NCBI GenBank assembly: GCA_002928875.1
Contig: PERO01000020.1
Location: 496,001-560,000, forward strand
Direction of reading: 5' to 3'
Origin: Methylobacterium sp.
GTDB lineage: Bacteria; Pseudomonadota; Alphaproteobacteria; Rhizobiales; Beijerinckiaceae
DNA: 64,000 nucleotides
Shown: piece after piece, positions 22,193-32,500 of the stretch
Layout of the letters: each line of letters starts with the position of its first letter
Position numbering within the stretch: the first letter of the stretch is position 1
The notes under the pieces: generated by a model
Seen by the model: the letters and a program-made list of their open reading frames with translations, nothing else
Told to the model about the DNA's origin: nothing
Databases searched by the model: none
Made by a program: the position numbers and the translations under genes

Positions 22193-23386
22193 TTAGCCGT
22201 TCACGGCCTTGACGATCTTCTGCGCGGCATCATCGAGGTCATCCGCCGGGATGACGTTGAGGCCGCTCTCCCGGATGATCGTCTTGCCGAGATCCACATT
22301 CGTGCCCTCGAGGCGCACGACCAGCGGAACCTTGAGGCCCACATCCTTCACCGCCGCGATCACGCCCTCGGCGATGACATCACACTTCATGATGCCGCCG
22401 AAGATGTTGACCAGGATGCCCTTCACGTTCGGGTCGGCCGTGATGATCTTGAAAGCCGCCGTCACCTTCTCCTTCGAGGCGCCGCCGCCGACATCGAGGA
22501 AGTTCGCCGGCTCCGAGCCGTAGAGCTTGATGATGTCCATCGTCGCCATGGCGAGGCCCGCGCCGTTCACCATGCAGCCGATGGTGCCGTCGAGCGCCAC
22601 ATAGGAGAGGTCGTATTTCGAGGCCTCGATTTCCTTGTGATCCTCTTCCGTGAGGTCACGCAATTCCACCACATCCGGGTGGCGATAGAGCGCGTTCGAA
22701 TCGAAGCCGATCTTGGCATCGAGGCACTTCAGCTTGCCGTCCTTGGTGATGATCAGCGGGTTGATCTCGAGCATCGCCATGTCCTTCTCGACGAAGGCGC
22801 GATAGAGCTGGCCCGTGAGCACCTCGGCCTGCTTGGCGAGATCGCCGGTCAGGCCCAGGGCCTTCGCGACCGCGCGGCCATGGTGGGGCATCACGCCCGT
22901 GGCCGGATCCACCGAGAAGGTGATAATCTTCTCGGGCGTGTCATGCGCCACGGCCTCGATGTCCATGCCGCCTTCGGTGGAAACCACGAAGGCCGTGCGG
23001 CCGGTCACGCGGTCCACCAGCATCGAGATGTAGAATTCCTTCTCGATATCCGAGCCATCCTCGATGTAGAGGCGGTTCACCTGCTTGCCGGCCTCGCCGG
23101 TCTGGATGGTCACCAGCGTGTTGCCGAGCATTTCCTTGGCATGGGCCTCGACCTCGGCCACCGACTTCGCAAGGCGCACGCCGCCCTTGGCATCGGCCGG
23201 CAGTTCCTTGAACTTGCCCTTGCCGCGGCCGCCCGCGTGGATCTGGCTCTTCACGACATAAAGCGGGCCCGGAAGCTTCTTCGCGGCCTCGACCGCATCG
23301 GCCACGGTCAGCGCCGGAAAGCCGGCGGAGACATTCGCGCCATAGGCTTTCAGGATCGCCTTGCCCTGATATTCATGGATATTCAT
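22193..23386 (-). CDS. sucC: Succinyl-CoA synthetase beta subunit
   Basis: A 397-residue ATP-grasp subunit that binds nucleotide and succinate. It begins [16 protein letters not shown] at ATG 23386; the frame runs further up only through the repeat. Family marks: [36 protein letters not shown], and GGGASKEKV. The Shine-Dalgarno AGGAGA lies directly at the end of the palindromic repeat 23399-23526, which fills the whole gap to mdh. It is followed by sucD after 20 bases. Confidence 0.98.
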   Translation of the reverse strand: MNIHEYQGKAILKAYGANVSAGFPALTVADAVEAAKKLPGPLYVVKSQIHAGGRGKGKFKELPADAKGGVRLAKSVAEVEAHAKEMLGNTLVTIQTGEAGKQVNRLYIEDGSDIEKEFYISMLVDRVTGRTAFVVSTEGGMDIEAVAHDTPEKIITFSVDPATGVMPHHGRAVAKALGLTGDLAKQAEVLTGQLYRAFVEKDMAMLEINPLIITKDGKLKCLDAKIGFDSNALYRHPDVVELRDLTEEDHKEIEASKYDLSYVALDGTIGCMVNGAGLAMATMDIIKLYGSEPANFLDVGGGASKEKVTAAFKIITADPNVKGILVNIFGGIMKCDVIAEGVIAAVKDVGLKVPLVVRLEGTNVDLGKTIIRESGLNVIPADDLDDAAQKIVKAVNG

Positions 23387-23398
23387 CTTTGCTCTCCT

Positions 23399-23526
23399 GT
23401 CATCCCGTGCGCGGTGCAGCGCGAAGCGTTGCGACACCGGCACGAGATCGGCCTTCGGAAGGCCAAATCCCCAGATGTTTCCGGCTCGGCATCGCGACGC
23501 AACCGCCGCGATGCGCCCGGAATGAC
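23399..23526. repeat. Palindromic intergenic repeat (GTCAT...ATGAC type) between mdh and sucC
   Basis: The element begins GTCATCCCGTGCGC and ends GCGCCCGGAATGAC, an imperfect terminal inverted repeat. The interior holds further small dyads (GGCCTTCGGAAGGCC; GCATCGCGACGC with a later GCGATGC). It starts 2 bases from the mdh stop codon and ends next to the sucC Shine-Dalgarno, so it forms nearly the whole 142-base gap of this operon. This type resembles REP/BIME-like intergenic repeats known from many alphaproteobacteria. Confidence 0.75.
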
Positions 23527-23528
23527 GA

Positions 23529-24848
<1,320 letters not shown>

Positions 24849-24854
24849 TTGTCT

Positions 24855-25445
24855 CTATTTGCGGCTGCCCAAGGCGCGGATGACGGCCCGGATCGCGCGA
24901 TCACGCCGCGCATCCGATGTCTGATCCTCCGCCGTCAGCAGCACCACCCGCGCATCCACGAAGCGATACGCGAGATCGAGCGCGAGCTGTGCTGCCCGGC
25001 GCGCATCGCTCCCCGCGAAGAGCCGGGTGGCGATCCCCTCCTCGATGATGCGACCCACCTGCTGGATGATGCGCTGGCGATGCCGGGCCGGCTCCGCCGC
25101 TTCCGGTTCGGCTTCGGCCAGCAGACGGAAAATCGCCGGATCGTCGCGCAGGGTCTCGGCATAGGCCCGCGCGAGCGTCGCGACATAGCGTTCGAGCTTG
25201 TCATCCGCCGGATCGGGCCCCTCGACGATCTCGCCCAGCCGCTGCTCCAGCCCCTTCAGCCAGCCGTTGAGCACGGCGTCGATCAGCGCTGTCTTGTCGG
25301 GGAAGTGGCGGTAGACATTCGCGTGGCTCATGCCGAGCCCGTTCGCGACATGCAGGACCGTCATCCGGCGCGGGCCGATCTTGCGGATTTCCGCCGTCGC
25401 CGCCGCGATCAGGCGCGATCGCGTGGCATCCGGCGCGCGGCTCAT
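24855..25445 (-). CDS. TetR-family transcriptional regulator
   Basis: A 196-residue repressor-type protein. The N-terminal helix-turn-helix is clear: RSRLIAAATAEIRKIGPRRMTV, then VANGLGMSHANVYRHFPDKTALIDAVLNGW with the recognition helix MSHANVYRHF at about residues 39-48. The C-terminal ligand domain is not assignable. Its start codon overlaps the zapE stop (ATGA at 25442-25445), so its translation is coupled to zapE and it has no promoter of its own in sight. Its target is unknown; dyads lie just downstream, upstream of mdh. Confidence 0.9.
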   Translation of the reverse strand: MSRAPDATRSRLIAAATAEIRKIGPRRMTVLHVANGLGMSHANVYRHFPDKTALIDAVLNGWLKGLEQRLGEIVEGPDPADDKLERYVATLARAYAETLRDDPAIFRLLAEAEPEAAEPARHRQRIIQQVGRIIEEGIATRLFAGSDARRAAQLALDLAYRFVDARVVLLTAEDQTSDARRDRAIRAVIRALGSRK

Positions 25446-26617
25446 GTCTCCACGAGCCCGGTCGAATTGCCGCTCGCCTCGCTATCCACCCGGCCATGCG
25501 GCAGCGCCAGATAGCTGTCGGATTGCATCTCGGTGAGGCGGGAGATCGTGCGGTCGAATTCAAAGGCCTCGTGGCCGAGCTCCGCCTTGTAGAGCTTGTC
25601 CGGCATGGCCGCGGCCGAACAGATCAGCTTCACATGGTGTTCGTAGAGGATGTCGATCAGCGTGATGAACCGCTTCGCCTCGTTGCGGCGCTCGAAGGTG
25701 AGGCGCGGGATGTTTTCGACGATGACGGTATGGAAATTCCGGGCCACGGCCAGGAAATCCAGCGAACCCAGCGGTCGCGCGCAGAGTTCGTCGAAGGTGA
25801 ACCGCGCGACGCTGCCTGCCGTGCGTTCGGCCACGAAGTTCCGGCCGCCGAGATCGAAAACCCGGCTCTGCACGCGCGCCCCCGCGGCGAGATCGGCAAA
25901 GGCCTGGTCGAGCGCCTCCTCGGAGGCCATGCCGGCCGGCGCGTGATAGACCTTGCGGCCCTGCAGCTTCTCCATGCGGTAATCGGTGCGGGCATCGAGC
26001 CTGAGAATGTCGAGCCGGTTCTGGATCAGCGCCACGAAGGGCAGGAACAGCGCGCGGTTGAGGCCGTTCTCGTAGAGACGCGAGGGTTCCACGTTGGAGG
26101 TCGCGACCAGCACCACCCCGCGCGCGAACAAGGCTTCGAACAGGCGCCCGAGGATCATCGCATCGGCGATATCGGTCACGGAAAACTCGTCGAAGCACAG
26201 CACCCAGGCCTCTTCCGCCAGCTGCTCCGCCACAGGCCCGATCGGATCGCCGCCCTTCACCTCGCCGCTCTTCAGCTTCTGGCGATAGGCGTGGATGCGG
26301 GCATGCACATCGGCCATGAAGGCATGGAAATGCGCCCGGCGCTTGCGCCGCACGCCGAGGCTCTCGTGGAACAGGTCCATCAGCATGGTCTTGCCGCGGC
26401 CCACCGATCCCCAGAGATAGAGGCCCTTCAGCGGCTCCGGGTTGGCCTTGCGGCCGAAGAGCCAGCCCAGGGCCGACCCCTTGCGCGCGAGCCGATGCGC
26501 TTCCAGCCTCTGGGCGAGGGCATCCAATGTCGCGACGATGCGGGCCTGCGCCGGATCGGCTTCGAGACGGCCCTCGGCGATGAGGGCCTGATAACGCGCT
26601 GTGATGGAACCGGCCAT
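25442..26617 (-). CDS. zapE: Cell division protein ZapE (AFG1-like ATPase)
   Basis: A 391-residue P-loop ATPase of the ZapE/AFG1 family, which acts at the division septum on FtsZ and is needed under stress or low oxygen in other bacteria. It starts MAGSITARYQALIAEG with a CAGGAAG site upstream. Walker A GSVGRGKT is at about residues 70-78, Walker B in VLCFDEFSVTDIADAM, and an arginine-containing ATSNVEPSRLYENGLNR segment follows. It includes the family's FxxLCARPLGSLDFLAVA stretch. Its stop overlaps the start of the TetR gene by 4 bases. Confidence 0.95.
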   Translation of the reverse strand: MAGSITARYQALIAEGRLEADPAQARIVATLDALAQRLEAHRLARKGSALGWLFGRKANPEPLKGLYLWGSVGRGKTMLMDLFHESLGVRRKRRAHFHAFMADVHARIHAYRQKLKSGEVKGGDPIGPVAEQLAEEAWVLCFDEFSVTDIADAMILGRLFEALFARGVVLVATSNVEPSRLYENGLNRALFLPFVALIQNRLDILRLDARTDYRMEKLQGRKVYHAPAGMASEEALDQAFADLAAGARVQSRVFDLGGRNFVAERTAGSVARFTFDELCARPLGSLDFLAVARNFHTVIVENIPRLTFERRNEAKRFITLIDILYEHHVKLICSAAAMPDKLYKAELGHEAFEFDRTISRLTEMQSDSYLALPHGRVDSEASGNSTGLVET

Positions 26618-26739
26618 GGCACTTCCTGAACGTTTCCGCCTTTAGGGCAGAACCGCCGGGCTGCAAAGGCCCGCGACGCATGGAAGGGCCGAGATCGCCG
26701 GGTTGTGAAGCCGGATCGCGCGATCCGGATCGCGCAACG

Positions 26740-27405
26740 TCACTTCGCCATCGAGATGGGCGCGCCGGAGCGTGTCGAGACGCCCGAGAAGGCGCCGTCC
26801 CCCGACTGGCGAAGACGCGCGACCACCGCGCCGCCGGATTCGTAGAGGATCACTTCGGAGCCGCTGAGCTCCCAGGCGTTCACGCGCTGCAATTCGGTCG
26901 CCTTGCAGCCATTCGTGCCCGCGCCATAGAGATCGAGCTTTGGCGCGCTAGAGAGCGTGATGCGGCAGCGATTGCCGGCGGATTCGGTCAGCGCCCAGTT
27001 GCCGGTGACGCCCGTGCGTGTCGGGGCCGCTGCGGCGGGTTGAGAGGGGACTGGCGCGGTGGCCACGCGCGGCAGATTGCCGGGTGCCGTGGCGACACCG
27101 GGCGTCGGCGTGCCGGGTGCGGTCGGCAGGCCCGCGGTCAGGCCGCCCGGTGCCGGCGGCGGCAACGGTGCGGTTCCCGCGATGGCGCCCGAGCCCGGCG
27201 GGGGCGGCAATGTCTGCGTGTCGGCGTCATCCAGGCTGGGGGCGGCGGTCAGAGGCGGAGGCGGCGAGGCCGGGGCCGTGCTGGCGATGGGCCCGCCGGT
27301 GGGGCCGTATCCGCCGAAACGCTGGCTGGAATCGCAAGCCGCGAGGGCCCCGAGGGACGCGGCCAGCGTCAGCGTGCGAAACAGCAATGGGGCCATATGC
27401 GTCAT
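26740..27405 (-). CDS. AprI/Inh-family metalloprotease inhibitor lipoprotein (Omp19-like)
   Basis: A 221-residue outer-membrane lipoprotein. The ATG at 27405 follows a GGAGGG site, and the signal peptide ends in the lipobox LGALAAC, lipidated Cys at about residue 23. A Pro/Ala/Gly/Thr-rich linker of about 100 residues follows, then a C-terminal domain of about 90 residues: VTGNWALTES, NRCRITLSS, NGCKATELQRVNAWEL, GGAVVARLRQSGDGAFSG. This is the Inh beta-barrel fold with its two disulfide cysteines. Brucella Omp19 of the same family inhibits host and bacterial proteases. No target metalloprotease is encoded nearby. The long low-complexity linker is a notable feature. Confidence 0.85.
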   Translation of the reverse strand: MTHMAPLLFRTLTLAASLGALAACDSSQRFGGYGPTGGPIASTAPASPPPPLTAAPSLDDADTQTLPPPPGSGAIAGTAPLPPPAPGGLTAGLPTAPGTPTPGVATAPGNLPRVATAPVPSQPAAAAPTRTGVTGNWALTESAGNRCRITLSSAPKLDLYGAGTNGCKATELQRVNAWELSGSEVILYESGGAVVARLRQSGDGAFSGVSTRSGAPISMAK

Positions 27406-27506
27406 GAAACCCTCCGGACGGTTCCCGCTGCGGTGCGGAAGCACCGACGAAGACCCTCATCTAATCTGGATACCAAATCGTAAAATCAAGAAATCGAGGA
27501 TAAAAA

Positions 27507-27890
27507 ATGACTTTATCGTTCTGGATGCTGCTGGTCGCGGGGCTCCTGCCCTATGCCACTGTTGGCTTCGCGAAGTTTTCGGCGCGGGGCTACGACAACA
27601 ACCACCCGCGCCAGTGGGCGACGGGGCTGGAAGGACGACAGGCGCGGGCCCATGCCGCGCATCAGAACCATTTCGAATTCTTCCCCTTCTTCGCCGCTGC
27701 GGTGATCGTGGCGGAAATGCGCGCCGGCGGAAGCGCGGTCATCGGCGGGCTCGCGGTGCTCGCTGTCCTCTCGCGCTTCCTCTACACCTTCTGCTACATC
27801 ACCGATCGGGCAACGCTGCGCTCGCTCTCGTGGTTCCTCGGCATCCTGTGCGTCCTGGGCCTGTTCGGCGTGGCTGCTGCCGGTCGATAG
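27507..27890 (+). CDS. MAPEG-family membrane protein
   Basis: A 127-residue integral membrane protein with four hydrophobic segments (about residues 3-20, 58-70, 74-94, 105-124). The MAPEG signature is seen in RARAHAAHQNHFEFFPFFAAAVIVAE, which includes the Asn and Glu residues that bind glutathione or line the active site in this family. Members catalyse glutathione- or eicosanoid-linked reactions; substrate here is unknown. It is a single gene, divergent from the Inh lipoprotein by about 100 bases, and ends directly at a terminator hairpin. Confidence 0.88.
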   Translation: MTLSFWMLLVAGLLPYATVGFAKFSARGYDNNHPRQWATGLEGRQARAHAAHQNHFEFFPFFAAAVIVAEMRAGGSAVIGGLAVLAVLSRFLYTFCYITDRATLRSLSWFLGILCVLGLFGVAAAGR

Positions 27891-27891
27891 C

Positions 27892-27917
27892 AAAAAGCCG
27901 CCCGGAGGCGGCTTTTT
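27892..27917. terminator. Bidirectional intrinsic terminator (MAPEG gene / sdhB)
   Basis: AAAAAGCCGCC, loop CGGA, GGCGGCTTTTT form a perfect 11-bp stem flanked by T runs in both directions. It starts 2 bases after the MAPEG stop and 24 bases after the sdhB stop, so it serves both convergent transcripts. Confidence 0.93.
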
Positions 27918-27940
27918 CGTTCGGGAAAGAGGCGCGCCGA

Positions 27941-28720
27941 TCAGAACTGGCGAGCCACCATCATCTTCTTGATTTCCGCGATCGCCTTGGCCGGATTGAG
28001 CCCCTTCGGGCAGACATTCGCGCAGTTCATGATGGTGTGGCAGCGATAGAGCCGGAACGGATCTTCCAGATTGTCGAGCCGCTCGCCGGTGGCCTCGTCA
28101 CGGCTGTCGATCAGCCAGCGATAGGCCTGCAGCAGGGCCGCCGGGCCGAGATAGCGATCGCCGTTCCACCAGTAGCTGGGGCAGGAAGTGGTGCAGCAGG
28201 CGCAGAGAATGCACTCGTAAAGCCCGTCGAGCTTCTCGCGATCGTTCGGCGTCTGCGCCCATTCCTGTTCGGGCTGGGGCGTCGAGGTCTTGAGCCACGG
28301 CTCGATCGAGGCGTGCTGCGCGTAGAAGCGCGTGAGATCCGGCACGAGGTCCTTGATCACCGGCATGTGCGGCAGCGGATAGATGCGGATCGGACCGTCG
28401 ATCTCGTCCATGCCGCGCGTGCAGGCCAGCGTGTTCGCGCCATCGATGTTCATGGCGCAGGAGCCGCAGATGCCTTCGCGGCAGGAGCGGCGAAAGGTGA
28501 GCGTGGGGTCGACCTTGTTCTTGATCCAGATGATCGCGTCGAGGATCATCGGGCCGCAATCGTCGAGATCGACGAAATAGGTGTCGATGCGCGGATTGCT
28601 CTCGCCATCCGGATCCCAGCGATAGATGCGGAATTCGCGGATGTTGTTCGAACCCGCCGGCTTCGGCCAGGTCTTGCCCTCCGTCAGGCGAGAATTCTTC
28701 GGCAGTGAAAACTGGGCCAT
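27941..28720 (-). CDS. sdhB: Succinate dehydrogenase iron-sulfur subunit
   Basis: A 259-residue electron-transfer subunit of complex II. It carries the [2Fe-2S] ligands in [15 protein letters not shown], the [4Fe-4S] ligands in [12 protein letters not shown] with the WWN following, and the [3Fe-4S]/[4Fe-4S] ligands in [21 protein letters not shown]. Electrons go from the flavin in SdhA through these clusters to quinone. Length is typical. It is the last gene of sdhCDAB, 10 bases after sdhA, and ends at a bidirectional terminator. Confidence 0.98.
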   Translation of the reverse strand: MAQFSLPKNSRLTEGKTWPKPAGSNNIREFRIYRWDPDGESNPRIDTYFVDLDDCGPMILDAIIWIKNKVDPTLTFRRSCREGICGSCAMNIDGANTLACTRGMDEIDGPIRIYPLPHMPVIKDLVPDLTRFYAQHASIEPWLKTSTPQPEQEWAQTPNDREKLDGLYECILCACCTTSCPSYWWNGDRYLGPAALLQAYRWLIDSRDEATGERLDNLEDPFRLYRCHTIMNCANVCPKGLNPAKAIAEIKKMMVARQF

Positions 28721-28730
28721 TGCAGGTTCC

Positions 28731-30569
28731 TCAATACACGCGCTGCTTCGGCGGGATGGTCTGCACGTCGTTCGACATGGTGTAGGAATGCACCGGGCGA
28801 TAATCGATCGTCACCGAGCGCTTCGCCTCGTCCATCCAGGCCAGCGTATGCTTCATCCAGGTCTTGTCATCGCGATCCGGGAAATCCTCGCGGGCATGTG
28901 CGCCGCGTGATTCCGTGCGGTTCACGGCCGAATCCATCGTCACCACCGCTTGCACGATGAGGTTGTCGAATTCGAGCGTCTCGATCAGGTCCGAATTCCA
29001 GACGAGGCTGCGATCCGTGACCTTCACGTCCTCGATGCCCTTCCACACCTCGTGGATCAGCTTCGAGCCTTCTTCCAGCGTCTCGCCGGTGCGATAGACC
29101 GCGCAATTCGCCTGCATGGTCTTCTGCATCTTGAGGCGGAGTTCCGCCGTCGAGGTGCCGCCATTGGCGTAGCGGTAATGGTCGAGCCGGCCGAGCGCGA
29201 GATCGGCCGAGTTCGTCGGCAGTTCGGGCTGCTTGGCGCCGGGCGTCACCAGTTCGGCGGCACGCTGGCCGGCCGCGCGGCCAAACACCACGAGGTCGAT
29301 CAGCGAGTTCGAACCGAGGCGGTTCGCGCCATGCACCGAGACGCAGGCCGCTTCGCCCACGGCCATCAGGCCCGGAACGATCGTATCCGGGTTGCCGCCC
29401 TTCATGGTGACGACCTCGCCGTGATAGTTCGTCTGGATGCCGCCCATGTTGTAATGCACGGTCGGCAGGACCGGGATCGGCTCCTTCGTGACATCCACGC
29501 CCGCGAAGATCTTGGCGCTTTCCGAAATGCCCGGCAGGCGCGCATGCAGGATCGCGGGATCGAGATGCTCCAGATGCAGATGGATATGGTCGCCGCTCTT
29601 GCCGACGCCGCGGCCCTCGCGGATTTCCATGGTCATCGCACGCGAGACCATGTCGCGCGGGGCGAGATCCTTCACGGAGGGGGCATAGCGCTCCATGAAG
29701 CGCTCGCCGCCGGAATTGGTGAGATAGCCGCCCTCGCCGCGCGCGCCCTCGGTGATGAGGCAGCCCGCGCCATAGATGCCGGTGGGGTGGAACTGCACGA
29801 ATTCCATATCCTGCAGCGGCAGACCGGCGCGCAGCACCATCGCATTGCCGTCACCCGTGCAGGTATGCGCCGAGGTGGCCGAGAAATAGGCGCGGCCATA
29901 GCCGCCGGTCGCGAGGATGCAGAGTTGCGAACGGAAGCGGTGGATCGTGCCGTCATCCATCTTCATGGCGATGACGCCACGGCAGACGCCGTCCTGGTCC
30001 ATGATCAGATCGATCGCGAAATACTCGATGAAAAACTCGGTCGAGTTGCGCAGCGCCTGACCATAGAGCGTGTGCAAAATCGCGTGGCCGGTGCGGTCGG
30101 CCGCCGCGCAGGTGCGCTGGGCCGGCGGGCCATTGCCGTAATCGGTGGTCATGCCGCCGAAGGGGCGCTGGTAGATCTTGCCCTCTTCCGTGCGCGAGAA
30201 GGGAACGCCCCAATGCTCGAGCTCATAGACCGCAGCCGGCGCGTTGCGGCAGAGATATTCGATGGCATCCTGGTCGCCGAGCCAGTCCGACCCCTTCACG
30301 GTGTCGTACATGTGCCATTTCCACTCGTCCGGCCCCATGTTGCCGAGCGCTGCGGCCACGCCGCCCTGCGCCGCCACCGTGTGCGAGCGGGTGGGGAACA
30401 CCTTGGTGATGCAGGCCGTGCGCAGGCCCGCCTGGCTGCAGCCGACCGTGGCGCGCAACCCCGCGCCGCCCGCACCCACGATGACCACGTCGAAGGTGTG
30501 GTCGGTGACCGGATAGGCGCGCCCGTTGATCTCGAACGTGCCCTTCGCTTTCGCGTCCTTCATTGCCAT
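28731..30569 (-). CDS. sdhA: Succinate dehydrogenase flavoprotein subunit
   Basis: A 612-residue subunit that oxidises succinate to fumarate with covalently bound FAD. The dinucleotide motif [13 protein letters not shown] is at about residues 28-40, and the FAD-linking His is in [11 protein letters not shown]. The active-site segment [21 protein letters not shown] and the capping-domain arginine region [26 protein letters not shown] are intact. A start at ATG 30569 is usual for the family, with a second Met at residue 3. It is 32 bases after sdhD and 10 before sdhB. Confidence 0.98.
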   Translation of the reverse strand: MAMKDAKAKGTFEINGRAYPVTDHTFDVVIVGAGGAGLRATVGCSQAGLRTACITKVFPTRSHTVAAQGGVAAALGNMGPDEWKWHMYDTVKGSDWLGDQDAIEYLCRNAPAAVYELEHWGVPFSRTEEGKIYQRPFGGMTTDYGNGPPAQRTCAAADRTGHAILHTLYGQALRNSTEFFIEYFAIDLIMDQDGVCRGVIAMKMDDGTIHRFRSQLCILATGGYGRAYFSATSAHTCTGDGNAMVLRAGLPLQDMEFVQFHPTGIYGAGCLITEGARGEGGYLTNSGGERFMERYAPSVKDLAPRDMVSRAMTMEIREGRGVGKSGDHIHLHLEHLDPAILHARLPGISESAKIFAGVDVTKEPIPVLPTVHYNMGGIQTNYHGEVVTMKGGNPDTIVPGLMAVGEAACVSVHGANRLGSNSLIDLVVFGRAAGQRAAELVTPGAKQPELPTNSADLALGRLDHYRYANGGTSTAELRLKMQKTMQANCAVYRTGETLEEGSKLIHEVWKGIEDVKVTDRSLVWNSDLIETLEFDNLIVQAVVTMDSAVNRTESRGAHAREDFPDRDDKTWMKHTLAWMDEAKRSVTIDYRPVHSYTMSNDVQTIPPKQRVY

Positions 30570-30601
30570 GAACCGGGTTCCCTGAATTCGAAACGAGCCG
30601 C

Positions 30602-30997
30602 TCAGCCGCCAAAGCCGATGCGGAGAATGGCGTAGATGGAAGCAAGCCCCATCAGCACCGCGAAGAAGGTATTGAGGAGGATCAGCACGATCTTCATGCC
30701 CTCCTCATGCACGTAATCCTCGATGATGATCTGCATGCCGAGGCGCATATGCACCAGGGCCGAGACGAGGAAGGCGATCAGCAGGATGCCGACCAGCGGG
30801 TTGGCCACCAGCGCGCGCGCGCCGGCGTAATCAAGCTTCGCCAGCATCACCACGATCACGACCATGGCGAGGGTCAGCGGGATGTTCGAAACCGCCGTGA
30901 GGCGCTGCAGCCAGAAATGGCCCGTGCCGGATTTCGCCGCGCCAAGCCCGCGGACGCGGGCGATGGGGGTGCGGATGGATTTCTTTTCGCTATGCAT
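30602..30997 (-). CDS. sdhD: Succinate dehydrogenase membrane anchor subunit SdhD
   Basis: A 131-residue membrane anchor of complex II with three transmembrane helices (about residues 37-55, 65-85 and 102-125). It begins with [28 protein letters not shown], the usual alphaproteobacterial start, including the Arg that contacts the heme/quinone site. The heme b ligand His is likely that in [19 protein letters not shown]; the following Asp-Tyr is the conserved quinone-site pair. It follows sdhC by 12 bases. Confidence 0.94.
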   Translation of the reverse strand: MHSEKKSIRTPIARVRGLGAAKSGTGHFWLQRLTAVSNIPLTLAMVVIVVMLAKLDYAGARALVANPLVGILLIAFLVSALVHMRLGMQIIIEDYVHEEGMKIVLILLNTFFAVLMGLASIYAILRIGFGG

Positions 30998-31009
30998 GCC
31001 GGCCTCCCC

Positions 31010-31402
31010 TCAGCGCATCAGAACCAGCGCCCAGACCAGCAGGGTCAGGCCGGCCGAGCCCACCAGGGTCGCCCAGCCGAGCGAGGTGCGGCCCTGACGA
31101 TCGAACATCGCGCCCGTGTCCCAGATGAGATGCCGGACGCCGCCGAGCATGTGGTGGAAGAGCGCCCAGGTATAGCCGAACAGCACGAGCTTGCCGGGGA
31201 TCGAGCCGTAGATCGCCTGGACCGTGCCATAGGCGTTCGGGCCGGCGGCCATCGCGACGAGCAGGGCCACGACGAGCAGCGTGCCGAAGAACAGGGCCGC
31301 ACCGGTGATGCGGTGCAGGATCGACATCACCATCGTGACGGTCGGCTTGTAGATCTGCAGGTGCGGAGAGAGCGGGCGCTGGGCCTCGGAAGTGCGCGAC
31401 AT
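31010..31402 (-). CDS. sdhC: Succinate dehydrogenase cytochrome b556 subunit SdhC
   Basis: A 130-residue membrane subunit with three helices that bind heme b together with SdhD. The start shows RPLSPHLQIYKPTVTMVMSILHRITG, the SdhC family signature with the Ser and Arg of the quinone site, and the heme-ligand His in ALFHHMLGGVRHLIWD. It is the first gene of sdhCDAB. A 7-bp dyad sits 60-80 bases upstream of its start (31462-31482), within the 135-base gap to the DUF167 gene. Confidence 0.95.
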   Translation of the reverse strand: MSRTSEAQRPLSPHLQIYKPTVTMVMSILHRITGAALFFGTLLVVALLVAMAAGPNAYGTVQAIYGSIPGKLVLFGYTWALFHHMLGGVRHLIWDTGAMFDRQGRTSLGWATLVGSAGLTLLVWALVLMR

Positions 31403-31461
31403 CAGGTTTTCCAGTTCTGGCCCCGGCGCAGCCCGGTTAAGCGACGCGAGAGCGGTATGAA

Positions 31462-31482
31462 AACGGACAGATGGGGTCCGTT
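31462..31482. promoter_or_regulatory. Perfect 7-bp dyad upstream of sdhC
   Basis: AACGGAC (31462-31468), a 7-base spacer, GTCCGTT (31476-31482). It is placed where an operator or a 5'-leader hairpin of the sdh operon would be; it may equally be a hairpin after the DUF167 gene, which ends at 31538. No T run follows it on the minus strand, so a terminator is less likely. Confidence 0.4.
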
Positions 31483-31537
31483 AGCGAAAACTCCGGCGAC
31501 CCGCAACACGCGCGCCGCACGACCTTGGTCTGAACCC

Positions 31538-31873
31538 TCAGCCCTGCGGCACCCATCCGCGGTGCACCATTCTTTGCCTCACGTCCTGATACGCCGCCCG
31601 GATGCGGATCGTCTTGAGGCGCGAGGTCGCACCTCCGACGATCGCCACCGCACCGGCGGGGACGTCGAGTTCCTTCGAGAGCAGGCTGGCCAGCGCGGCA
31701 TTGGCGGCGCCCGATTCGGGCAGCGCCCGCACCCGGGCCGCCAGCACGTTCCGGCCATCCGAAAGCCGTTTCACGCCCTCGATGCCGTCCCGGCCGCCGC
31801 GCGGCGTGAGACGCACGCTGAGCAGCAGCTCCGCGCCCTCGATCCGCAGGAATCCCAGGGGCTCGGGCGTCAT
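31538..31873 (-). CDS. DUF167 (YggU) family protein
   Basis: A 111-residue protein of the DUF167/YggU family, whose function is not established. The fold is seen in LLSVRLTPRGGRDGIEG, VLAARVRALPESGAANAALASLLSKELDVP and AVAIVGGATSRLKTIRI, the last being the conserved GxxSRxK motif. I take the ATG at 31873, which overlaps the stop of the cytochrome gene (ATGA), over one 66 bases upstream. In many proteobacteria yggU follows yggT; here a cytochrome P460 gene lies between them. Confidence 0.9.
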   Translation of the reverse strand: MTPEPLGFLRIEGAELLLSVRLTPRGGRDGIEGVKRLSDGRNVLAARVRALPESGAANAALASLLSKELDVPAGAVAIVGGATSRLKTIRIRAAYQDVRQRMVHRGWVPQG

Positions 31874-32418
31874 TTCTTCAGATCGTAGATCTTGCCGCCC
31901 GAAAAGGTGAAATCCGTGCTCTTCTGCGCGAGATGGCACGAATAGCAGCCATCGAGCTTGATCGGGTTGGGGGTGCCATCGGGTTTGAACGAGGCATATT
32001 CCCAGTCCCCGTTATCCTTATCGGCCGGCAGCAGGTTGGTCTCGCCCCAGCCCGCGCGCTTTTCCATCACCTCGATCAGGGTCACGCGCTGGGTCGGCTG
32101 GAGCCGGCCATCCGGCCCCTTGATGGGCGCTCCGCCGGCCTCGAGTGCAACCGTCCGGTTCACCATCACCAGCACGGTGCCTTCGGGGAACGGTTCGCCC
32201 GGCTTGACGGCCGCCAGGGCCTCGGCGTTGATGTAGAGATCGCGGACGATCTTGCGTTCCACCTTGTCGACGCGATCGTAGCGGCGGAACGTCTTCTCGA
32301 AATTCGCCGGGTAGGACACCCGGGTGAACGTCGCCTCGCCCGCATTCTGCGCGAGGCCCGGCCAGGCCAGACATCCGATCGTGACCGCGCCCAGCGCGGT
32401 CGCCCCCAGACGGATCAT
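31870..32418 (-). CDS. Cytochrome P460-family c-type heme protein
   Basis: A 182-residue periplasmic protein. The ATG at 32418 follows a GGAGGA site and begins a signal peptide (IRLGATALGAVTIGCLAWPGLAQ, cleavage near residue 24). The body shows the cytochrome P460 domain: VSYPANFEKTFRRYDRVDK, LYINAEALAAVKPGEPFPEGTVLVM and WGETNLLP. A single c-heme motif CYSCH is at residues 158-162 near the C-terminus. Members of the family oxidise hydroxylamine or detoxify NO, or have unknown roles; the cross-linking Lys cannot be judged by eye. Heme attachment would use the Ccm system encoded at 53.3-56.2 kb. It overlaps the DUF167 gene start by 4 bases and follows yggT by 82 bases. Confidence 0.85.
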   Translation of the reverse strand: MIRLGATALGAVTIGCLAWPGLAQNAGEATFTRVSYPANFEKTFRRYDRVDKVERKIVRDLYINAEALAAVKPGEPFPEGTVLVMVNRTVALEAGGAPIKGPDGRLQPTQRVTLIEVMEKRAGWGETNLLPADKDNGDWEYASFKPDGTPNPIKLDGCYSCHLAQKSTDFTFSGGKIYDLKK

Positions 32419-32500
32419 GCGTGTCTCCTCCCGTTTCATCGCCTGTCAGAGTGATCGAGCCGGCGGGGCTGCGCAAGTCACGGAAGGTTGAGAAATGCGT

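Noticed and set aside
26740-27405. Pro/Ala-rich linker of the Inh lipoprotein as a tandem DNA repeat
   Set aside because: No regular period is seen in the bases; it is low-complexity coding sequence.
28950-30635. Plus-strand open frame of 561 codons over sdhA
   Set aside because: Antisense shadow with low-complexity Arg/His/Ala composition; sdhA on the minus strand is certain.
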